A DNA stretch of 64,000 nucleotides from Omphiscola glabra (GCA_964017045.1 OZ024808.1:31526013-31590012), one strand, 5' to 3'; positions 22,725-34,094 are shown, numbered from the stretch's first letter. The notes: a model not told the origin generated them from the letters alone. Translations and numbers: made by a program.

Positions 22725-23230
22725 CCAAAATAAATGAAGAATCAGAAAATGACGTTAATGCAATGCATGGACAACGTGAAGTTATCATAGATAGCACAAC
22801 AATTAACTATAAGAAACAACTGTCTGAATTGACAGCTGAATTTAAGGACGTCATAACACACAAATTACGTCAAAGACCAACTTTAGAACACAACATTGAA
22901 ATAAGCACGAGTGAAGCAAATCTCAATCCGAGGCAATCCGTTATGCTAATTCCTACAGATATATTGTAAAACAGAGCTTGAACAACTCATACAAAGAAAG
23001 AAAATACAAAGATTGCGGAACCCATAAGAGAAAAAATCGAAATTTGAGAAGAAATAGGAAATTTAAAATTGTTTACTAATCTTGATTTAAATAGAGGTTA
23101 TTGGTAAATTGGGTTGAAGAAGGAATCAAAACCATATGCTGCCTTTAGAACAGAACCATGAATCAAAACCATATGCTGCCTTTAGATCAGAACAAGGAAT
23201 CTAGATTATATACTGCCTTTAAAACATAAA
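22725..23230 (+). pseudogene. Ty3/gypsy-type reverse transcriptase fragment
   Basis: Reads ELTAEFKDVITHK, LEHNIEISTSEANLNPRQS, then (after stops) LFTNLDLNRGYWQIGL and SKPYAAFRTEP. This is the start of a gypsy-type RT domain, including the first catalytic Asp region (DLxxGYWQI). Stops and frameshifts separate the pieces and the YxDD box is absent, so it is a dead scrap. A tccctt..aaaccatatgctgcctttaga segment is locally duplicated at 23125-23225. Confidence 0.75.
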
Positions 23231-23329
23231 TTAATTAGACACGACCCATTTGTGTCAATTTTGTAGATAACCTTGGTTCGTCTCTGTTCTACCTTTGATC
23301 TCTATTTCATTGTGTGGATTGTAACACTT

Positions 23330-23885
23330 GCGTACTGTCACTCTTTTTCGTTGTGTGGGTGATAACACTTGCTTACTGTCACTCGTACTTCAACATACAT
23401 TTACCTGAAAACGCGATGACTATGGTTGCAGCCGTTGCCCTTTTATTTGTCTTCTACATCCAATTCACTTTCTCTCTCTCTTGTACTCAGCTCCGACTGT
23501 CCCCCGGTTCGTCTCCGCTCCCTTTTGTTAAATGTTTCTCTCATCTGTACTCTAGACCTGTCCGGCGGAGTTCTCCCTCTCGACTGTTCACTTTCCTGTC
23601 CGGCTGAGGTCTACTCCAGTCCCGTCTAACGGTCCCCTTTTATAAGTCCCGCGGCCCTAGTGATTTCTTCCCAGGGCTTTAATCTATGTGTACATCTTTG
23701 ATACTTAAAATATTCCTACCACCCCCTCCGTTAAAATGGACATTAACTAGCCCCTGTGACCGTAACGGTCGTACTAGCCTCGTCACGGTGTAATCTGATA
23801 TACTGACCGTTGGTCAGTATCTGTACTGTGGGATTCTCCCACCCAGATCGTCTACCAAGGTCTGAACACTCCATAACATAAAAAT
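23330..23885 (-). mobile_element. Putative solo LTR, second copy
   Basis: Reverse-orientation relative of 3868-5063. Matching blocks: ggtctgaacactcca at the end, ataaaagggg...cgggact (TATA region at 23635-23650), and an ataaaag signal near 23440. It lacks the 102-bp minisatellite. Its 5' border on the minus strand is near 23880; the 3' border is uncertain. Confidence 0.5.
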
Positions 23886-24239
23886 GTATGTTAATCTTTA
23901 ATAGCAATTTTACAAAGCATTAAATAAGTCTAAATTACATTTACATAATATACGTATATACATATATTCTACCTAAAAATAGAAAACATAGGAGTGGGTG
24001 CCCACTACATGACTTTGAGGCAAGTATACCTGATAATGAGGTAAGGATACCTGACTATGGGTTTGACATAATTGACATATTACAAAAAATGAAATTGACC
24101 AATATTAACTTGTTTTAAAGTAGACCCGGGCTTCCTAAGTAGGTGAAGTCAAATTTATTTGCCTAACTTACAAAAATAAATTACTTTATATCAGTATCTA
24201 TTTCTTTACATAGTAGAATTATTTATTAAAATAAGTAAT

Positions 24240-24910
24240 GTGCTCACAGTAAAACTCATATTTACAGTAAAAGTGATAATTGCAGTAAAACGAAGAGTTA
24301 TTGTAAAACTATAACCTGTAGTAAAACTGTTACATACAATCAAACTTAAAGTTACACTAGGACTTTTATTCACAATAAAACTCATACTTACAGTACAGTT
24401 TTTATTCACAATAAAACTCATACCTACAGCACAGTTTTTATTCACAATAAAACTCATACTTACAGCACAGTTTTTATTCACAATAAAACTCATACTTATA
24501 GCACAGTTTTTATTCACAATAAAACTCATACTTACAGCACAGTTTTTATTTACAATAAAACTCATACTTACAGCACAGTTTTTATTCACAATAAAACTCA
24601 TACTTACAGTACAGTTTTTATTCACAATAAAACTCATACTAACAGTACAGTTTTTATTCACAATAAAACTCATACTTACAGTACAGTTTTTATTCACAAT
24701 AAAACTCATACTTACAGCACAGTTTTTATTCACAATAAAACTCATACTTACAGCACAGTTTTTATTCACAATAAAACTCATACTTACAGTACAGTTTTTA
24801 TTCACAATAAAACTCATACTTACAGTACAGTTTTTATTCACAATAAAACTCATACTTACAGTACAGTTTTTATTCACAATAAAACTCATACTTACAGTAC
24901 AGTTTCAGTA
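24240..24910. repeat. Minisatellite, 36-bp unit, about 15 good copies
   Basis: Units of cacagtttttattcacaata plus aaactcatacttacag between 24380 and 24905, with decayed forms to the left. The 227-codon minus-strand frame (repeating MSFIVNKNCTVS) is a by-product of the 36-bp period. Confidence 0.95.
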
Positions 24911-25089
24911 AAACCATTAGATAGAGTAAAACAGTTACATACAAAAATCTATTACATAAAGTAAAATTCAGAATCTTTTTTTTGCTGGCAAGGCTACCTG
25001 AATTTGAAGCAAAGCCACATGACAATGAGGCAGAGCTACCTGACTATGAGTTTGACATAATGTGACGATGATGTACACTTCGCAGGACA

Positions 25090-25391
25090 AAATCCACAGG
25101 GATTGGGATTAATCATTTTAGAATTATAAGCTGTTTCCTTGCACAGAAAATCGGCCCTGGATAACCTAAGGGAACATCATGATGCAATGTGTCACCAGTG
25201 TATGTTGGAATATTTCATTATGTCAATGTTATCTGCCTGTGGGACTCCATCTCTGGGTTCTCGTACATAAGATACCATCCAAGGTTAATGAGTGATGGTG
25301 ATCTTTTTGCTTAATTGGGCTTTGGTGGGGATTGAACTCCTGACAATGAACTTGAGATTGGCTCAGTTTAGACCACTCGGCCACCACCATC
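25090..25391 (-). mobile_element. tRNA-derived SINE
   Basis: Read on the minus strand from 25391, the head is gatggtggtggccgagtggt. It contains a perfect pol III box A (TGGCCGAGTGG) and, about 45 nt later, a box B (AGTTCAATCC), as in tRNA-Leu/Ser-like heads. About 200 nt of non-tRNA body follows. The mature tRNA fold is incomplete, so this is a SINE rather than a tRNA gene. The tail end near 25090 is uncertain. Confidence 0.72.
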
Positions 25392-25607
25392 AAAAATCAC
25401 GAAAATAATGAAACTTACATACAGTAAGACATTTATTTGCAGTAAAACTCGTAGACCACTTGCAGTAACAATAAGACTATTACATACAGTTAAACAATTA
25501 CATATCATAAAACTATTATATACATTAAAACTCATAGTGAAAAAATAATATTCACATTGAAACGTAGAGCTCAAAAATACATTAGAACTATTGCATTCAG
25601 TACAAAT

Positions 25608-26365
25608 ATTACATACAGTAATACTATCACATACAGACAAACTATAACAATCAGTAAAACTATTACATCCACTAAAACTATTACATCCAGTAAAATTATT
25701 ACATCCAGTAAAACTATTACATCCAGTAAAACTATTACATCCAGTAAAAATATTACATCCAGTAAAACTATTACATGCAGTAAAACTATTACATCCAGTA
25801 AAACGATTACAATCAGTAAAACTATTACATCCAGTAAAGCTATTACATTCAGTAAAACTATTACATCCAGTAAAACGATTACAATCAGTAAAACGATTAC
25901 ATCCAGTAAAACTATTACATCCAGTAAAACTATTACACTCAGTAAAACTATTACATCCAGTAAAACTATTACATTCAGTAAAAGTATTACATCCAGTAAA
26001 ACTATTACATCCAGTAAAACTATTACATCCAGTAAAACTATTGCATCCAGTAAAAATATTACATCCAGTAAAACTATTACATGCAGTAAAACTATTACAT
26101 CCAGTAAAACGATTACAATCAGTAAAACTATTACATCCAGTAAAGCTATTACATTCAGTAAAACTATTACATCCAGTAAAACGATTACAATCAGTAAAAC
26201 GATTACATCCAGTAAAACTATTACATCCAGTAAAACTATTACACTCAGTAAAACTATTACATCCAGTAAAACTATTACATTCAGTAAAAGTATTACATCC
26301 AGTAAAACTATTACATCCAGTAAAACTATTACATCCAGTAAAACTATTACATTCAGTAAAAGTAT
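25608..26365. repeat. Minisatellite, 18-bp unit, about 40 copies, with 306-bp higher-order repeat
   Basis: Unit: actattacatccagtaaa. Variants recur after 306 bp (17 units): aaaaatattacatccag at about 25746 and 26052, and taaagctatt at about 25836 and 26142. The 18-bp period keeps frames open on both strands (334 and 317 codons); these are not genes. Confidence 0.95.
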
Positions 26366-26369
26366 TATT

Positions 26370-26960
26370 CAATGTTTATTACGCAATCAATGTAGTCTTT
26401 ATGACTTATTCAATATGTATTTCGCAAACAATGTGGGCTTTATTAGTTATTCAATGTTTCTAACTCAATCAATGTGGGCTTCACTGGTTATTCCTTGTTT
26501 CTCCAGATAAGTGATTCTATTAAACATTGATACATAATATGTGTATTATTGATTGAGTAATATATATCAATCTATTTTATACTAGAAAAGAAACTATAAA
26601 CTAATATAACATTTCATAAAGCAACACTGACCTTGAGAATACATGGCATTCTTAGATTACAATATTGACCGGGTCTTCATTTGACGTTATCTAAAACAAG
26701 CCGCACAGTGAAGAATCCAAATAAGATCAACAATTACTATCAAATATAATCGATTATTGATGGACTAGCATTGAAAGGATCGTCCTGACAGGTAACGAGC
26801 GATACAATAAATACATGTTCTTTAATTCAAGAGCATATTTGACATTGATCTATAACTAAAATGGAATCTTGTTCATATTGTCAGACTTTCGATTTGATGT
26901 ATCCGAATTTCAGACAAAAACCGGAGAAACCCATTCGAAATAAATGATATGGATGCACCT
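26370..26960. other. AT-rich unique stretch with a short 'attcaatgt' repeat
   Basis: Three diverged units of cttt.atga.ttattcaatg at 26370-26500. Otherwise no feature seen. Confidence 0.5.
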
Positions 26961-26963
26961 ATT

Positions 26964-27379
26964 GGTACACGTGTACCAGAATTGAGAGGTTGGGATTAAA
27001 AAACGATTTAAAATATTTTTGTTGGGTTTGTAAGACATATTTGGTATCGAATGAAAGATAATTGAATGCACTATACGTTTGTGAACTTAATTCTTCATTT
27101 TAACTAAAATAACTACCACAAATGACATCCGAATAGCACTAGTTAAAATGGACCCGGACACGCAGCGCCCCCTTTCGGACCCGGGACACATTAAACTCAA
27201 TGCTATTCGGATGTCATTTGTGGTAGTTTATTTTAGTTAAAATGAAGAATTTAGATTTCAAAAGTATAGTACATTCAATTATCTTTCATTTGATACCTCA
27301 TTTTGTCTTACAAACCCAAGAAAAATATTTTAAATCGTTTTTTTTAATCCCAACCTCTTAATTCTGGTACACGTGTACT
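26964..27379. mobile_element. Long inverted-repeat (foldback/MITE) element
   Basis: Arms of about 175-180 bp (26964-27138 and 27201-27379) are reverse complements with few mismatches. Outer ends read ggtacacgtgtaccagaatt and aattctggtacacgtgtac. The inner arm edge is tgctattcggatgtcatttg. The roughly 60-bp spacer is GC-rich (cggacacgcagcgccccctt). No coding sequence. A transcript would form a nearly perfect hairpin. Confidence 0.9.
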
Positions 27380-27681
27380 TAGAACCACTCCGAAATGATA
27401 TACATGGAAGTAGCTTGACTAGTTGTATCGTGTTTAACACATTTTATGTACTGCTACCAAACACATTTTATGTACTGCTAATTTTTTTTTGTAAATTTAA
27501 TTTGTTTTATGATTTGACTCGTTTGTTAAACAATATGATACAAAGGACAGACAACTTCTATACAAATACAAACAATAACATACCTAGTGATCATAAAATA
27601 TTTATTTTAATTATATCATTAATTTTTTTTTGTTCTTTAAATAAAACTACGAAATTAAATATACATAAATAAATACAAATA

Positions 27682-28713
27682 CAGTGGTACCTCGGTATAC
27701 GTCCGCTTTTGAATAAGTCCAAACTGGTATATGTCCTGTTTGGAGGACAACAATGTTGCTTGGTATAAGACCTTCGTTAAAATGTTGCTTGGTATAAGAC
27801 CTTCGTTTGGAATAGGACCCGCGTGCATTCTAGAACTTGTACGTGTCAAAATGACACATCGCGCAAGGGGCACAGGAAAGAGCTGCCAACTGAGGAGCTG
27901 CATGAACGTGATAAGGATGAGCACAAGACTAGGATGGATGCACTATCTTCAGGCTCTGAGGAGGAGGAGATAGAGGAAGCTCCTACTTCATTAATCAAGG
28001 AAATCTTTGCTAAATGGATGGATGTCAAAAAAATTTCAGAGCAGTACCACCCCAACAAAGCCCAAATATATCGTAATAGCATTGTCTGGAATGACTACAC
28101 AATGTCACATTTTCGAAACATCCTGAGGAGAAGGCAAAAGCAAAGCTTTTTAGACAGACTTAGTAAAAGTCAAACCTGGTGAGCCTAAACCAGGGTCAAC
28201 CAGGGTCAACCAGGGTCAACCAGGGTCAACTAAGGAGAAGAGACATAAAGAAAAAGAAAAATACAACAGAATGTCATATTCCTGAAGTTTTATTGGAAGC
28301 GGACTTTCCTTCAAAACAATAACATCTCCTCCTTCTTAGCACCATATTAGTAAGCACTTGTCTCTTCTCACCAAGGTAAAGTGAGTTGAAAATTTCATTT
28401 ATTCCACCTAAGTTCTTTTTATTTATGTGTTTTAGTATTAAACAGTTTTTAAATTATTTTATACAACCACGTCAATAAATGTATAATATGTCAATAACAA
28501 TATGATTTTTTCACGGGAAAGGATTTATCATTTTCCCTTTATTTCTTATGGGAAAATAAGTTTGGTATAAGTCCAGTTTGGTTTATGACCTGTTTGGTAT
28601 AAGTCATGTTTGGTATAAGTCATGTTTGGTATACGTCCTGTTTGGTATACGTCCTGTTTGGTATAAGTCCAAGGATCTGGAACGGATTAAGGACATATAC
28701 CTAGGTACCACTG
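27682..28713 (+). mobile_element. Tigger/pogo DNA transposon, internally deleted, 1,032 bp
   Basis: Terminal inverted repeats cagtggtacctcggtatacg (left) and tacctaggtaccactg (right) lie between TA dinucleotides, the target of Tc1/mariner/pogo elements. The left TIR matches the typical CAGTGGTACCTCG start of Tigger elements. Subterminal ggtataagtcc repeats occur at both ends (16-bp array at 28555-28670). Only a C-terminal transposase remnant remains inside. Confidence 0.88.
27841..28182 (+). pseudogene. Transposase C-terminal remnant inside the Tigger element
   Basis: Open frame reading ELPTEELHERDKDEH, an acidic SGSEEEEIEEAPTS, then FAKWMDVKKI and QKQSFLDRLSKSQ. The acidic patch followed by a helical tail ending in xSLDRFF-like residues is the layout of the C-terminus of Tigger/jerky-type transposases. 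The DNA-binding and DDE regions are missing. Four ccagggtcaa repeats follow at 28185-28225. Confidence 0.6.
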
Positions 28714-28739
28714 TATATAATAAAAGAATATTATTGTAA

Positions 28740-29730
28740 ACACATACACATGAATAGTTTATTAATATAAGGCTCAAATAAGTTAATTACGTCTCGTAAG
28801 ATGTCTCGTGTCTTGGAAATCTAGCAAAAATATCTCTCTCTGCAGTCTTAAGTAAAGAATTTCTAGAAATGGCATCATCTGATAGCCTTCAATAGGAAAC
28901 ATAAGAACGTAAACAATCTTTTCCCAATCAAAGGAGAGGAGGTTTTTGTAGAAAAGGAATGGCCGCACAGTGTCACCAAGTTAGTTGTGAACAAAAGGGG
29001 AGGAGCTAAGGTTGAACGCAACCGCTCGCGGTGAACAAAATAGGCCAACACACTGGATGTAACACACGTATATCATTAACATATATTTTTTTATGCTTAC
29101 ACGTGTTTAGTTTGAGAATTAATTTAGTTACCATTGATAAAAATTCTGCATCAGAAAGATTACGTGTGAGTTTCCCTAAATCCTTAGTTCTTAAGCCCAT
29201 TACATTTCCTATAACAGGTGTTCGCAAACGTCAAAACCCCAACAGAGTTAGATACCCAGATTGAAACGAATCTTTCCACTCCATTGTTTATCAACATTTA
29301 TTTACCATCCACTTCTCAAGCAGATGATTCAAGAGCTAGTCTCCTTTGCCCTGAGTCTTCAGAAAAGTGTCACAAATCACGAACATAGGAATAACATTAT
29401 TTTAAAAGTCTTGCAGCAAAAGAGATGTTTAAATAATGGGCGTATTTTTATATTTGTTTATCATTTATTTTCTCTCCCAGTTCAACCCACTGGGGCTTCT
29501 GACAAATGTGAACTATTTCAGGCCCTATTCATCTCACATGCCTTGTCATTCAAAACTAAAATACAATTTCCCAACTCACTGTGTGTAAGTCTTTCCTAAT
29601 GGTTATCAAAATAGATTGCAAATATCACGTTAAATTAGTGAAATCTTGGAGAGGTAGTCGATGACGTCATTACATTGTTCTCTTATAAACATAAGGACAC
29701 TGTTTACTTTCTTAAAATGATTTTCCTAAG
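28740..29730. other. Unique stretch without a recognised gene
   Basis: Short open frames exist on both strands but none has splice context or familiar motifs. A phrase rich in Ile/Leu near 29031-29264 was examined and not recognised. Confidence 0.4.
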
Positions 29731-29734
29731 TTTG

Positions 29735-30472
29735 AAATTATGTACTAAATTATCCCCACATTCATTCCTAACATTATAATCTTTTCATTATGTACTAAAC
29801 TATTACCACCTTTATTCCTAACATTCTATCCTTTTATTAAGTACTACACTATCCCTACCCTCTTTCCTAACATTCTATCCTTTCATTAAGTACTACACTA
29901 TCCCTACCCTCTTTCCTAACATTCTATCCTTTTATTAAGTACTACACTATCCCTACCCTCTTTCCTAACATTCTATCCTTTCATTAAGTACTACACTATC
30001 CCTATCCTCTTTCCTAACATTCTATGTTTTCATTATGTACTACACTATCCCTACCCTCTTTCCTAACATTCTATCCTTTCATTAAGTACTACACTATCCC
30101 TACCCTCTTTCCTAACATTCTATGTTTTCATTATGTACTACACTATCCCTACCCTCTTTCCTAACATTCTATCCTTTCATTAAGTACTACACTATCCCTA
30201 CCCTCTTTCCTAACATTCTATCCTTTTATTAAGTACTACACTATCCCTACCCTCTTTCCTAACATTCTATGTTTTCATTAAGTACTACACTATCCCTACC
30301 CTCTTTCCTAACATTCTATCCTTTCATTAAGTACTACACTATCCCTACCCTCTTTCCTAACATTCTATGTTTTCATTATGTACTACACTATCCCTACCCT
30401 CTTTCCTAACATTCTATCCTTTTATTAAGTACTACACTATCCCTACCCTCTTTCCTATTATTCTATGTTTTT
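29735..30472. repeat. Minisatellite, 49-bp unit, about 15 copies, running into the L3 stop codon
   Basis: Units of tactacactatccctaccct, ctttcctaacattctat and cctttcattaag. The last unit (ttcctattattctatgtttttc) contains the L3 stop TAA (30460-30458) and its final codons, so the C-terminal tail KKNIE is made of repeat sequence. Confidence 0.95.
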
Positions 30473-30857
30473 CTTTTCACATGCATAACTTAATCTTGTC
30501 TTACAGTTCTCATCATATAATAGAAATTTCCCTTTAGCTAGACTAACAATCACACAATCTTGATTTCCCCCGTAATCATCCGGCTGTCCGTGATGAAACA
30601 TGGTTTTCAACATGACATTGTCCAGCTCCTGTCCATCATCCGACCAGACAAATCTTCCTTCGTCTTTCAGATCGGCCAGACCAATCCACGTGTATTTCTG
30701 CTGGTCGACCAGCTGGGACAGTATGACGTATTTGTCCATGGATTTCATGACGTAAAGATGTGAGTCCAGGCACTGACCGGCTGTACTCGCTTTGAAATAT
30801 GTCAAGTTATGGGGGAAGTATGCCACGAATGCTGACGTCATATTGTAAACCCGTTTA
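30458..30857 (-). CDS. L3 terminal exon: C-type lectin domain
   Basis: 400 nt, one leading base and 133 codons with TAA. Landmarks: [35 protein letters not shown] and [38 protein letters not shown]. It carries QPD before the WND-equivalent region ([11 protein letters not shown]), the triplet associated with galactose-type Ca-dependent sugar binding in this family, unlike L2. Acceptor: ctctattcttag. Confidence 0.92.
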
Positions 30858-32138
30858 CTAAGAATAGAGAGCTGGAGATGTTTAATGTCATAGAAAAAGT
30901 CTGGATTTATGGAGTAAACTAATTCTGATTTTTAAAAGAAACTACAAGGCCACGATTTCTTACTTATGAAAGATCTCATCTCTATTATTATTTTAATTTT
31001 GTTGATTAGAATATGTCATCTATGTCATTATAATACACACAAACAAACTCAGACACACACAAAAACACCCATAAACACACACACAAACGTACACATACCG
31101 CACGCACGTACACGCACATTCAAACGTGAACACACACCCAGGCACACATACAAGGAAACACAAACACACACATGTTTCTTTGACTCTTTATGTAATAATG
31201 CTTTCCACTTGTAACATTGACTAAAGGTTAGATGTTTCTCCACAACCTTTTGATCTATTCCAACACACATCTTAACAACACACATCTTAACAACACACAT
31301 TTTAACATCACACATTTTAACAACACTATTTTTAACAACACACATTTTAACAACACACATTTTAACAACACACATTTTAACAACACACATTTTAACAACA
31401 CTATTTTTAACAACACACATTTTAACAACACACATTTTAACAACACACATTTTAACAACACACATTTTAACAACACACATTTTAACAACACTATTTTTAA
31501 CAACACACATCTTAACAACACACATCTTAACAACACACATTTTAACAACACACATTTTAACAACACTATTTTTAACAACACACATTTTAACAACACACAT
31601 CTTAACAACACACATTTTAACAACACACATTTTAACAACACACATTTTAACAACACTATTTTTAACAACACACATTTTAACAACACACATTTTAACAACA
31701 CACATTTTAACAACACACATTTTAACAACACTATTTTTAACAACACACATTTTAACAACACACATTTTAACAACACACATTTTAACAACACACATTTTAA
31801 CAGCACTCTTTTTAACAACACACATTTTAACAACAAACATTTTACTATTTTTTAACAACACACATTTAAACAACACTATTTTTAACGCATTGAACATAAG
31901 ACCTTATAATAAATCGTTGAAACATTTTTTTAAACAAACAATTTACCTTAAAAAGACTTACACAAGAAGGCCTACTTAAAAAGACTCACTAAAGTTTTGA
32001 TACGTTCCACAATGTTCACGGACGTAAAGATCTCTTTCCAAGATGCTGTTTGGACTCTTGAACGGACTTATGCTGGAACCCGGAGTACACAACTTGGTGG
32101 AATATTTGTACATAAAACTGTAGCATCTTTGTGGGTGC
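30458..32138 (-). CDS. Lectin gene L3: C-type lectin-like protein (possible splice defect)
   Basis: Gene-level entry. Middle exon 31989-32138 and terminal exon 30458-30857 match L1/L2 in order, length and phases. The terminal exon expects two bases from the previous exon. The homologous junction reads TTTAG|TGAGTC, where L1 and L2 read TTCAG|GTAC/GTAA: one G is missing. If the available GTGAGT donor is used, the middle exon is 149 nt and the frame breaks within a few codons. L3 may thus be a recent pseudogene, use a non-canonical site, or carry a sequencing indel. The N-terminal exon was not found. Intron holds a 15-bp minisatellite. Confidence 0.72.
30990..31185. repeat. CA-rich simple sequence
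   Basis: acacac-rich tract with irregular interruptions in the L3 intron. Confidence 0.85.
31254..31890. repeat. Minisatellite, 15-bp unit, about 40 copies
   Basis: Unit acacacattttaaca with an 'actatttttaaca' variant every 5-6 units (about 75-90 bp), giving a loose higher-order period. All frames are open because 15 is a multiple of 3 and the unit has no stop in several frames; no gene is implied. Confidence 0.95.
31989..32138 (-). CDS. L3 exon: PAN/apple-like module
   Basis: Reads [20 protein letters not shown], a linker, [17 protein letters not shown]. 150 nt if ended at the homologous position (31989); 149 nt if the canonical GT at 31989-31988 is used as donor. Acceptor: tctcctccag at 32140-32139. 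Confidence 0.8.
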
Positions 32139-32260
32139 CTGGAGGAGATAGAACATTGTGCATAAAAAAACTGTAACATGTAATCAGGTAACTGAATGAG
32201 ATAGAAACGTTGTACATAAAACTGATAATATTGTGACTGGAAGTGGGTGGGCGGGTAGAC
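32108..32260. repeat. About 50-bp diverged repeat spanning the L3 exon acceptor
   Basis: Three segments begin tgtacataaaactg or tgtgcataaaa (about 32108, 32158, 32212) and continue with gagatagaa. The first contains the start of exon 31989-32138 and its acceptor; the others are intronic copies. Confidence 0.7.
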
Positions 32261-32814
32261 TGCATAAGGTTATGTTGGAAAAATGTTAAAAGGTTGTAAG
32301 AAAACATAAATAAATACATAAGAAATAAAAAAGGTATTTTTGTAGTTTCTAGAAAGTTCCAAATGACTAGTGGTGGTTCTAAATGTATTTTCTTTATAAC
32401 AGACAATGCTATACACAAAGGATCACGTTACAATGCAAGCTGCAACGTAAATCTAGACCAAACTTGGAAACTAAAGTTTTCATAATCTTTTAAAATATCA
32501 ATTGATTTCAATATAATAATAAACACATCTTTTTTTGTGTGGATAGTTCTACAATTTAAAAGACGATAATTAAAGATCTATCTTTTAATGTTTTGCAACT
32601 AGTTTAAAAGAAAATTTTAAAAATAAATGTGTTCGTTTTTCAGACTAAACTACTTCCTGCTGTAAAGTATTACATTCCCCGGGCACAAATAGCAAACATT
32701 TTAATTAAAAGCAACAACTTTAAAAATTGCTTCAAATTGTAATGTGATAAATTTGAAAAAATTAACTTAAATATTTATCTGAATAATCTCACCCCCCTCC
32801 CCTTGTGTGGAGGA

Positions 32815-34015
32815 CTGTATGTATGCATATTATTTACGGCAAGCAGGTAGTGTGGATGATTGTATATATCCCTATTGCTTAAAGACAGGCAGGTAGTGTG
32901 GATGATTGTATATATCCCTATTGCTTAAAGACAGGCAGGTAGTGTGGAGGATTGTATATATCCCTATTGCTTAAAGACAGGCAGGTAGTGTGGATGATTG
33001 TATATATCCCTATTGCTTAAAGACAGGCAGGTAGTGTGGATGATTGTATATATCCCTATTGCTTAAAGACAGGCAGGTAGTGTGGAGGATTGTATATATC
33101 CCTATTGCTTAAAGGCCGGCAGGTAGTGTGGATGATTGTATATATCCCTATTGCTTAAAGACAGGCAGGTAGTGTGGAGGATTGTATATATCCCTATTGC
33201 TTAAAGGCCGGCAGGTAGTGTGGATGATTGTATATATCCCTATTGCTTAAAGACAGGCAGGTAGTGTGGAGGATTGTATATATCCCTATTGCTTAAAGGC
33301 CGGCAGGTAGTGTGGATGATTGTATATATCCCTATTGCTTAAAGACAGGCAGGTAGTGTGGAGGATTGTATATATCCCTATTGCTTAAAGGCCGGCAGGT
33401 AGTGTGGATGATTGTATATATCCCTATTGCTTAAAGACAGGCAGGTAGTGTGGAGGATTGTATATATCCCTATTGCTTAAAGGCCGGCAGGTAGTGTGGA
33501 TGATTGTATATATCCCTATTGCTTAAAGACAGGCAGGTAGTGTGGAGGATTGTATATATCCCTATTGCTTAAAGGCCGGCAGGTAGTGTGGATGATTGTA
33601 TATATCCCTATTGCTTAAAGACAGGCAGGTAGTGTGGAGGATTGTATATATCCCTATTGCTTAAAGGCCGGCAGGTAGTGTGGATGATTGTATATATCCC
33701 TATTGCTTAAAGACAGGCAGGTAGTGTGGAGGATTGTATATATCCCTATTGCTTAAAGGCCGGCAGGTAGTGTGGATGATTGTATATATCCCTATTGCTT
33801 AAAGACAGGCAGGTAGTGTGGAGGATTGTATATATCCCTATTGCTTAAAGGCAGGCAGGTAGTGTGGAGGATTGTATATATCCCTATTGCTTAAAGGCAG
33901 GCAGGTAGTGTGGAGGATTGTATATATCCCTATTGCTTAAAGACAGGCAGGTAGTGTGGAGGATTGTATATATCCCTATTGCTTAAAGACAGGCAGGTAG
34001 TGTGGAGGATTGTAT
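32815..34015. repeat. Minisatellite, 46-bp unit, about 26 copies, 92-bp dimer repeat
   Basis: Unit: gtgtggatgattgtatatat, ccctattgcttaaag, acaggcaggta. Two variants alternate strictly between about 33070 and 33850: (ggatgatt...gacagg) and (ggaggatt...ggccgg). The copies are nearly identical, implying recent expansion of the dimer. Confidence 0.96.
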
Positions 34016-34094
34016 ATTTGACTTTTTCTCAAAACATCCGAGACCGGTAGAGCTCTAGCATATATAATTGTATTAAGTTAAATCTAATTACCTT

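Noticed and set aside
24206..24889. 227-codon frame
   Set aside because: By-product of the 36-bp array.
25330..25391. tRNA-Leu/Ser gene on the minus strand
   Set aside because: Boxes A and B are present but the acceptor stem and anticodon arm do not pair; a SINE head explains it better.
25368..26372. 334-codon frame of CNSFTG repeats
   Set aside because: By-product of the 18-bp array.
31049..31897. 282-codon frame of VVKMCVVKM repeats and its partners
   Set aside because: By-product of the 15-bp array; frames open on both strands.
32400..32450. Possible L3 N-terminal exon
   Set aside because: A short CSLHC phrase resembles CAISC, but the upstream frame has stops and the donor is poor.
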